Source: Hippophae tibetana (Eukaryota; Streptophyta; Magnoliopsida; Rosales; Elaeagnaceae). Taken from it: a stretch of 64,000 nucleotides of DNA. The notes beneath the pieces are model-generated. The model was not told where the DNA came from and searched no databases. It saw only the letters and a list, made by a program, of their open reading frames with translations. Made by a program: the position numbers and the translations under genes. Below, in pieces: positions 55,741 through 64,000 of the stretch. Position 1 is the first letter of the stretch. Every line of letters begins with the position of its first letter. The DNA is taken from contig CM072805.1 of the NCBI GenBank assembly GCA_037013495.1, positions 39,303,169 through 39,367,168 on the forward strand. Reading direction: 5' to 3'.

Positions 55741-58700
55741 ATGGCACATCTACACATCTATAATAAAAATAAAACATAGTCGAAAAAAATGAATAAATTA
55801 AAATAAATTGAATAAAAAAGAATGGAAATATATTATTTTTTGTGTTATTTATAAACTCTTTTTTAATCAAAATAAGAAGAAAAAAATTGTGTAAAAAGTA
55901 AATATATTGAATTAAAATAAAAAGAATGAAAATAATAATTTTATTAAAATACTCTTAGTTATTTTTTTAATCTTTTTTACATGTTAAAAAATTATGAATA
56001 TTATATTTTTTTTATTTTTTATATTATGTAATATATCTTCTTATTTTTAAATTTTGATTTTTTATATAATATAAAATAATATTTAATTACATGATATAAC
56101 TTATATCATTACATAAAGTTTTATTTTTAATTTCTAAAAAACATATTTATTTATTTTTCTTGCAAAGTAAATGAATATATATTTTTTAGTATTTTAAGAA
56201 AATAAACATATAATTTATTTTTACTTAATGAATTAAAAAAATCAGTTAAATAATTTAATTATTTATAAATCAAATGGTATAAATAAAAAATAAATAATTA
56301 TACTAAACACTGTATATAAATAATAAAATAATATATACGAGTAATGTAATATTTCTTTCTTAACAAATTAAAAATAATAAAATATTTTTGGTAGGAAAAA
56401 TAAATAAAGATTAATAAAAAATGAAAATAATAATTTAAAAACAATTTCACTTTCATTATTAATATGAATTTGGATATTAAAAAAATAAAAATCAATCTCT
56501 TTTTTTTTAATTTTATTCCCCTCTAATAAATATGTACTTGTTTTCTACTAAAAAAATGGTGAATTTAGTTCTTAGCAAAAAGATAATTGCTTGTTTGACC
56601 TTTATGTCCGTCTCTTGATGCATTTATCGTCTTTGACTTTTTTTATTTTTCTATTTTTACCTTATGTTCTTATTATCTTTTATTTGTGGAGAGGTTTTTT
56701 CTTTCAAAATTGAAGAATTTGTTCAGTTTTTTTAATTAAATGATATTTGAGATATAGGGATATTTAAATTATATGTTGTTTAAAGAAATAATGATTTTTT
56801 ATCAATTATATTAAAAGACGGTTCACAATTTATTAAAACTTAAGAACTTAAATTTTCTTTAAATATGATATATATTCTCTAATAATGAGTTGTTTTTATG
56901 TGAAAAATAATAATGTATTTTTTTTATTTTCTTTTATGAATCCGTAATAGTATTTTACTAATTTACTCCTCTTATATTAGCTTTTATTTCAAAAAAGAAA
57001 GAAGTTTAGTATCACCCACGAGGAGAGGAGACCCAACAATTTGGAATAAAATCTTATTTCTTCTAAGCCTGAATCATATATTATTTATTTAAGGAAATAA
57101 TACATAAATATTTTAAATAATACTTTCTATAATATCTTTAATACTTAAATTTATCACATGAATTAGATAGAGAGAATATGTGTTTGAAATAAATATATAA
57201 ACAAAGATGAGATGATTTTGAATTTTTTTCAACCCAAATCAATTAAGCAAAATATATACACATCATTAATAATTTAGCAAAAAAAATTAAAAAAAAGTTA
57301 TTTTTATAACTTATAATAATAAAAATAACACTAAATAATATTGAATGAGATTTGACAACTTTAAATATTATATGGATCAAAATAATCATAATTTAATTTA
57401 AATAGTGTTTAAAATGAATTGATACGATAACTTATTTTAATAGTAAAAATATATGAAATAAACATAAAAATATATTATTTTTATAATTATAAATTTTAAT
57501 TATTTTGAAACAATTATATACTTTCGGGATATAAATGTTATTTAAGTCGAATAATTTTTTTCTAATATTCTTGCAATTGCGAAAAGTTTTATATTCTTTA
57601 AGAGATAAACTTGCACAACATTAATAATATAAGTATATTTAAGTTATAATTTTATCCATTATTTATAACGAAGTATGCACTCCAAAAATACTTAATTATT
57701 TTTTCCAAATATTTATTTTTTGACTGAAAAAAACTAATGTTTAGATAAAATATAAATTTTTTCTCATTGGTCAAAAAACATAAAAACCAAAAAATTGTTA
57801 TCTAAATAAAAATTTAATTTGACACCATGTATAAATGGGACTTGATATTTTTCAATCAAAAATAATATTATTATATGTATTATCAATTAAAATATAACAA
57901 TTATAAAATTTTAACACATTTTTGCCCATATTTTATACCACATGTTTGTGATAATTGATAACACATATAATTATACGTATAAATATGAAATTAAAATTAA
58001 ACTCTTAGGGAAATATATAACCTAAACTTATAACTGTAACTGGTGTGTGGTAAAGATTTATCTAATAAATACCAATTTATGCTATTTTCTAAAGCATTAT
58101 TAAACTTTTCCACTTTGTCTCCATTATTATTATCTCAACCAATCATTAGTTATATATATAAATCATCTTTAGTTAAGGTCAAATGCTCCCACTAAAGTTA
58201 CTATGCAAATCATTGCATTTTAGTATCAAATTGAATTTGCTTATTCTCTTTTTTTATATTTTTATTTCTCTTCCACCCTTTTTTCTAAGGATGTAAAAAG
58301 TTTAAAAAATTACTATAATAGTGACACAACATAATAAACTTCAAGTCTAAGCACTCCAAGTGCAATATAACAAATTAATAGAAAGAATTACTTCCGGAAT
58401 TCGCAATCATTATTGGCGATGGCGATTGACGACCACGCGGATATGACTTCATTGACTACTGACTAGTACTCCATGTTTACCGAAATACCCTTAACTTCAT
58501 CTTCTAACTCGGGTCGGACTCGTACGGGAAACCATATAAGATAGCTAGATTAGCCGCCATAACGAAACAAGACAAAGGAGCCGATAATTATGTAAAGTGG
58601 CAGATTTTGTATTTGAAAAATAAGTTGTTTATTTATTACTATTTAGTTTTAGTTAAATAAATAAACCATAAGTATATTTGACATTATATATTTTTTTATT

Positions 58701-61343
58701 TTAATAAATTTTTTATCTTTAATTTTAATTAAAAGATATCAAATATTTTAATTTAATTTATTAACTGATTAATTGTAACATAAATGCAGTTAATTAATAA
58801 TATGAGTTATTCAAATGTACCGATGTCACCAAAAAAAATATTAGTATTTTATTTAAATTATTGAATTAGTGATGTATTTTTTATATATAATACTTTTTGA
58901 TTTATAAAAATTTAATTTTTGTAGAAAATAAAACTTTATTTATTTAAAATAAAAATACATTAATAACATATAAATTAAAATTTTAAAATATATCAAATTA
59001 TTAAAATTATTATAACAATCCTAATAATATATCCATAATGTAATAAGTAAATTTATAATCATAAAATAATATCTTTAATATTCAACTTATATATTTTATT
59101 ATTTAAAAAATAAGTACATTATTTTATATTAAATAATTATTATTAAATATTATTTAAATTGAATTATTATTATTTTGAATCGTTTAATATTATTATAATA
59201 TTTTTATATTATCATAAACTTTAATAATATTCTTGCTTATAATTTTTTTGAATTTTTTGAATTATTTTTCTTAAATTTTTTATTATTTTTATTTAAATTT
59301 GGTTTAAAAAATTTAACTTAAATTTTATAAATATATAATATAAATAGGTATAAAATTATTTGTAATTTTATAAATATTATTCTTACTTTTTTTTAATAGA
59401 TGACTCTTATCATATCTCTGTACATGGGGCCCTCAATGTACATGATATCTTTGACCGAGCTCTCAAAAAACATAAAAGTGAAATGACGTGTTTCCTATAT
59501 ACTTTATATATATTTAAATGATTTGATTTGATGTTGTCTGTAAACATAAAAATTGTAACCGATGTGTTTTCTGTATGAAATTTATTGTAATTATTGTATG
59601 TTGAGCAAAATAATATTTTACGTACCCTTTTACACCAATAAAAGTATAAAACAACAATATTTTTAAAGGTATAACTGTTTTTTTTTTAAAATAAATCATT
59701 TATTTTTTAATATAATCTTAATATAAATAATATAATAATAATAAAAAATTTATATATTCTATTATTTATTTTAAATTACATTGGTAAAAAAAAACAATCT
59801 GCATAACCTTAAATACCTTTCTTCGAATTTTTTTCTCCAATTCCCTCTTTGATATATATGTTTTATTTATCATAAATGTTATTAATTATTTTAAATAAAA
59901 TATATATTTTTATTTTTATTTAAATATTACTCTATAATTATTTTTATTTTATCTACATATTTTTCTAAGATATATCATGTTCATGTTTTATTATAAATTT
60001 ATATTCAATTAAATTAGAAGATTATAAATATTAAAATATAATATAATATTTTATTTTTTAAAATGAATATTGATATTTTCAGTTAAAACAATCAAATTAT
60101 GTAATTTTAAAAAAGTTAAGTTTTTATCTTTCTTCTGGTTAACGTTGGCCCACACTCAAGAAGATTTGTTTGGATGGTCGCCGAAACGTTGAGCCTTTAA
60201 AAGCTCAAGCCCTCTTTTGACAAAAATATAAAAAGCGCAATCTCGGTGAACACTTTTAGGTGTAAGCCATATACTCTATATGGACCAAATATTCTAGATT
60301 AGCGGTCGGCTTTTTTTTTAATACTTTTAAAAACTAACTAATTTTTTCAAAAGTTATAAAAATTAATTAAATCAATAAAATTTATAATATTTATTTTAAA
60401 ATATTATATAATATGTATTATAATTAAAATTATAAAATTTAAATTTAATCAACCAACGTTCTCCTTACAATATTGAAATGTTAACTTTTAAACATGATTA
60501 ATTGTAACTAATAGTTTTATATTATTATTCTCTATAAATTAATTTTAATATTTATATTATTTTTAAAATTAAGTAACCAAAAATGAAAGCCTATAAATTT
60601 ATTATAAATTTTTAAATATTACATTTGTAAAAAAGAATTACTTAATTCATTATAAGAGATTAAATAGTGAATTTAATCATTTTATATTTTATGTATTCAT
60701 TATTTTATTTTCTTATTAATTGATGTATTAAATTTAGTCTAAAATATATAAATTAATAATTTTTTAAAATTATTATATAAAATACATGTTTTTGATCGAT
60801 AATTTGTGATTTCATTTTAATATACAATTCGATTTGATGTTCGATAAATTATTAATCACATTCTAATTTTTTTATAATTATTTTATAGAATGTTTTTAAT
60901 AGTTAATTTTTAAAAAAAGTTATAATTTTATATTCGTATCATACATATTAAATTTATTATATTTATTTTTAATGATAAAAGATTAAGGGAATAAAATATG
61001 TTAACAATAAATTATATAATGTATTTTTTTTTATTTCAATCAAATAATTTTTTTATATTATATTATGATTAAAAATTAAAAATCTTTAAATCAAATTAAC
61101 TAAAATCGACTTTATAGATTACTTTAAATGTTGGATTTTTGGAAATTATGAGTCAATTAAGTTTTTTTTTTTTTAAATTATCGAGATAATGTTAACTTAT
61201 AAAATAAATCAAAAAATAGCTTAACCAATCTACCTCCGTACCGTATTTTAGAACAAATTTACTACCGACTATCGGCCTATTAACCGTCGATTTCACTTGA
61301 TGAGCTTTCTTTAGTACTTTGAGTCATATCTCCCTGAGTTGAT
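55741..61343. other. AT-rich gene desert
   Basis: This 5.6-kb stretch is dominated by poly(A), poly(T) and TTATTA runs, with no open frame beyond about 65 codons. One GC-richer island lies at 58390-58575 and contains ATGGCGATTGACGACCACGC, which stops after 15 codons; it is unrecognised. Another lies at 60130-60260. A near-palindrome (TGTACAT...ATGTACA) occurs at 59420-59443. Nothing further could be supported. Confidence 0.6.
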
Positions 61344-63100
61344 ATGGCGAAAGGAGATGATATAGGAAGAAAGAAGAATAAGGCCAATCGAAAGAAGCTG
61401 CGCCACAATGATTCTTCTTTCTCTGCAGTTTCTGCACGTGTTGCCGCCATTATCGCCGTCAGTGTCAGGTATTTTAGTCAATAAAACCAGTTTAATTCAC
61501 TTAATTTCACTTTGCTTTTCTTTTCATAAATTTGAACACTTGTTTTGAAAAAAATTAATTTGGGAGGAAAATATCGTGGTTTTCTCCTTTGGAAAATTCT
61601 AGGTTACATTTTTGTTTTTAGATATCGATTTTTTGTGACGCATTAGAACTTTATAAAGAAAAGAAATTGATGTGATGCTTTCATTTTCAGGTTTTTAGCT
61701 CTTCACATTATACAATGAAAAAGAATGAAATGAACGAAACAAGTTGTTGCAATCAAACGCATAGTCAATACTTACCCTCGAATAGATTTTAAAATAAAAG
61801 GACAAAAAAGGTTTAAAAGTTCGTCGTTGTTTATAGCTCAGCTGAAACTATGAGTTTATCATAGCATCTGTATTATATTGTTACATTAAGTAGGCTGAAT
61901 TGGGTATATAAAATAGTTTCTACTTTAGTATGTTATATCGGCTCATGTCTTCATGACAAAAAGTACCCATCTTTTAAATAACGTTTTTTATATTGGCAAT
62001 GTAGGCATGTGTTTACCCTTCCAACTCCTGATGATCCCTTCAACGATAGACAAGGTAAAAAGGTAAACAAGAAAGTCAAGCCTTCTCGAATAGATAAGAG
62101 GGTGTTATCCAAGGAAAAGAAGAGTGTTGGGAAAAGTGATACTGAGGCAGATGGTATAGAACTGGAATTTGAAAAGGTTCCTAGTTTGAAGAACGGGAAG
62201 AAGAATTCATTGACATCTGGAAAGAATGTAGAACAGAAAATTCAATTTAACCCAGGAAGAACTAAGATTCATATGAGTGGGAAGGGTAGCGTTGATGGCC
62301 ACCAAGGAGGGGACTCTGAAAATTTAGGTCGTCCATCAAAGTATCTCATCATGTGCTTGAATGAAATACTTAGTTCATTGCATCATGATTCGTAAATGCA
62401 ATAGCGTGGAGGACAAGCCTCCGTTTGCTAGTAGTTGGGAATTGAGTTCTGGAGATGCTACTCAGCTGGAAAGGATATAATAGAGACGACTGAAACCTCT
62501 TCTCCAGTTGAGCATATCGCATGGATTGCCTGCATTTCTGCTGATACTCTGTTCAGAAAGGATGAAGAAAGTTTATCATGTGCCAATCCATTTCTTCTAT
62601 TCCTTGTCCCATCCCAAGAAAAAGCTACTGAGGTTTGTGTTATATACTCTGCTAATGGTTCCTCATTTTTCTCTTGTTTCAGTTCATTGAACTATATTGA
62701 TTTAGGAAGTTAAATATACAACTATTATCCAAATCCTGAAGTTTACTTAGGGGATAGGGCTGCCAACTTGATAAGTTTTAGCATAAGCTCATTGTTAGTG
62801 ATTAGTTATAGATGGATGCAGTAAAAAATTAGCTTGTTTGCAATTATGCAATACAGGCACTTTGCTATATTTTGGTTTTGAGATAAAGGTCCTTTTATTG
62901 TAGTTTTGACTCATATTTAGAGACAGAAATATCCTACTTCTGCTATGGGATATTGTAAATTATCCAAAGCTAATTTCCCCTCATTTTTCTTATACTATGA
63001 TTAATTACGTTCAGTATGCAAACCTCTGAAGGTTCATGGAATACATACAGCGAGTATATACCCTTGAGCTCCCATAGATCACCAGATTCAGGGGTAAGCA
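61344..63100 (+). pseudogene. broken gene for a DEAD-box helicase-like protein
   Basis: Exon 1 (61344-61468) encodes MAKGDDIGRKKNKANRKKLR and VSARVAAIIA, the basic start of a plant DEAD-box helicase-like family known to me only by similarity. Exon 2 (62005 to about 62630) has FTLPTPDDPFNDR, GRPSKYLIMCLNEIL, a stop at 62393-62395, frameshifts, then IEFWRCYSAGKDIIET and NPFLLFLVPSQEKATEV. A third piece (about 63016-63093) reads CKPLKVHGIHTASIYP, stop, then APIDHQIQG, where the family has Gly in HPGA. The KKRR..GKRR..CQGMC segment normally at the exon 1/2 border is missing. At least three lesions make it a pseudogene. Confidence 0.75.
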
Positions 63101-63966
63101 ATGTAGATTCTATAACTTTTACTAAGATGCTGCAAGATAACACACCTGTATATTTTGATCCACTTATTTTGCAAGTGGTGTTTTTTCATGATACACCGCT
63201 CTTTCTATATCCCCAGCCTTTATCTTTAGTTTAATTCTTTCTTTGTGGTTTAGATAAAGTTATCATTTATAAAATATTCTTATAACAATAACAATTTACA
63301 ATGTGAAAATATTGCTAATATTGTATACATCCAACTGGTATAGCGATTTTAAAAAGATAAGATTAATTCTAGGTGGACAAAAGAGTTAAAAGTGTTATTT
63401 TTAATTTGCGGATGATATTGCAGTTAATGCTAATGAATGCTTGATGAAGAATGCAAGAGATGTCACTTGATTACCATTTCACTGTGGAGAAGAAGCTGGA
63501 TATGCAACTTATGCTTTCTTTGGTTTCAATGGTATTCATATTTCACATCTATACTTGAGATTTGGCAACTTAAAAAAAGATAATTATAAGGATTAATCTC
63601 ATTGGTCTCAATTTCTGAGTTTTTATGACACTACAAAAATCAAAAGGAAAAAAATCTAATTTTTATTTTCCTACATATTTTCATGAAAGTAAAAAATCAA
63701 CAATGCTAAGTGTTTGTGATCTTGCCGACGGAAGTACCAGAAACTAATGACATCAAGTCAGTGACCTAAAAAAGTGGAACAATTCTACGAGTTCAAGGGA
63801 ATATTCTCCCACTGTGAATATGTAAATTTCTCGTTGAATACAAAGCATTCGTTTGCTTAATTGCTTCATTAACATATATTTACACAATACTTCATAATTA
63901 ACAGCAAGGTTAGTAAATACAACTTTAAATTTGTTCTTTATCATCTATCTTATCCATTCAAATTAA
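63101..63966. other. downstream region, no gene recognised
   Basis: Further exons of the helicase-like gene would be expected here. I could not identify any, so the remnant may end or be too decayed. Short open stretches have no known match. Confidence 0.4.
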
Positions 63967-63967
63967 A

Positions 63968-63989
63968 AGAAGAAGAAGAAGAAGAAGAA
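63968..63989. repeat. (GAA)n microsatellite
   Basis: About seven GAA/AAG units near the window end. Confidence 0.9.
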
Positions 63990-64000
63990 AGACAATGAAA

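Noticed and set aside
59420-59443. Near-palindrome TGTACAT...ATGTACA
   Set aside because: Short and isolated in AT-rich DNA, with no associated feature.

Overview
This is nuclear DNA of a flowering plant, most likely a eudicot. It has GT-AG introns, a pol III tRNA gene, long AT-rich gene-poor stretches, and dense Ty1/copia and Ty3/gypsy retrotransposons with plant-type initiator-Met primer sites. The five best-recognised ancestral genes appear in the order glycosyltransferase, VTE5 phytol kinase, GINT1, PDK1, DUF668 protein. From memory this matches Arabidopsis At5g04480 / 04490 / 04500 / 04510 / 04550. The species cannot be named from the window.

Layout. (1) 1-22.3 kb is a retrotransposon-riddled block. 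Its substrate is one decayed minus-strand gene, a GT-B family 1-like glycosyltransferase with an N-terminal membrane anchor. Pieces are recognisable at 15.28-15.04, 13.85-13.68, 6.28-6.19, 5.96-5.85, 5.70-5.65, 4.16-3.95 and 3.87-3.80 kb. It is split by a copia element at its 3' end (1-3753), a complete copia element in intron 1 (6390-11601), an unidentified insert of about 1.2 kb inside exon 1, and a plus-strand copia element (15279 to about 22290). The last element holds a nested minus-strand Tnt1-type copia fragment with its own LTR (about 16.74-19.94 kb) and a 230-bp piece of mitochondrial nad7. (2) 23.6-25.7 kb is an intact six-exon Jagunal-like ER membrane protein gene. (3) 26.4-26.8 kb is a probable small hAT-type MITE, followed at 27.2-28.1 kb by a steroid 5-alpha-reductase-like pseudogene. 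(4) 28.4-32.6 kb is a decayed Ty3/gypsy element on the minus strand. (5) 33.0-34.9 kb is an intact six-exon VTE5 phytol kinase. (6) 36.0-36.7 kb is an inverted repeat around a gypsy gag fragment. (7) 41.4-45.2 kb is an intact four-exon GINT1. (8) 47.4-49.8 kb is a decayed PDK1 kinase. (9) 50.7 kb is a minus-strand tRNA-Arg(TCT). (10) 52.9-55.7 kb is an intact minus-strand DUF3475/DUF668 gene. (11) 55.7-61.3 kb is an AT-rich gene desert. (12) 61.3-63.1 kb is a broken gene resembling plant DEAD-box helicase-like proteins.

The intact genes are housekeeping or membrane-biology genes that do not form a pathway: plastid phytol salvage for tocopherol, Golgi sphingolipid glycosylation, an ER membrane protein and a DUF668 protein. 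The most notable features are the gene shredded by at least five inserts, the mitochondrial nad7 piece inside a reverse transcriptase gene, and three tandem CCHC zinc knuckles, one of them broken, in a copia gag. I see no CRISPR array, bacterial operon, or clearly new multi-gene system. Exon coordinates were read by hand from splice consensus and family similarity, without alignment software.
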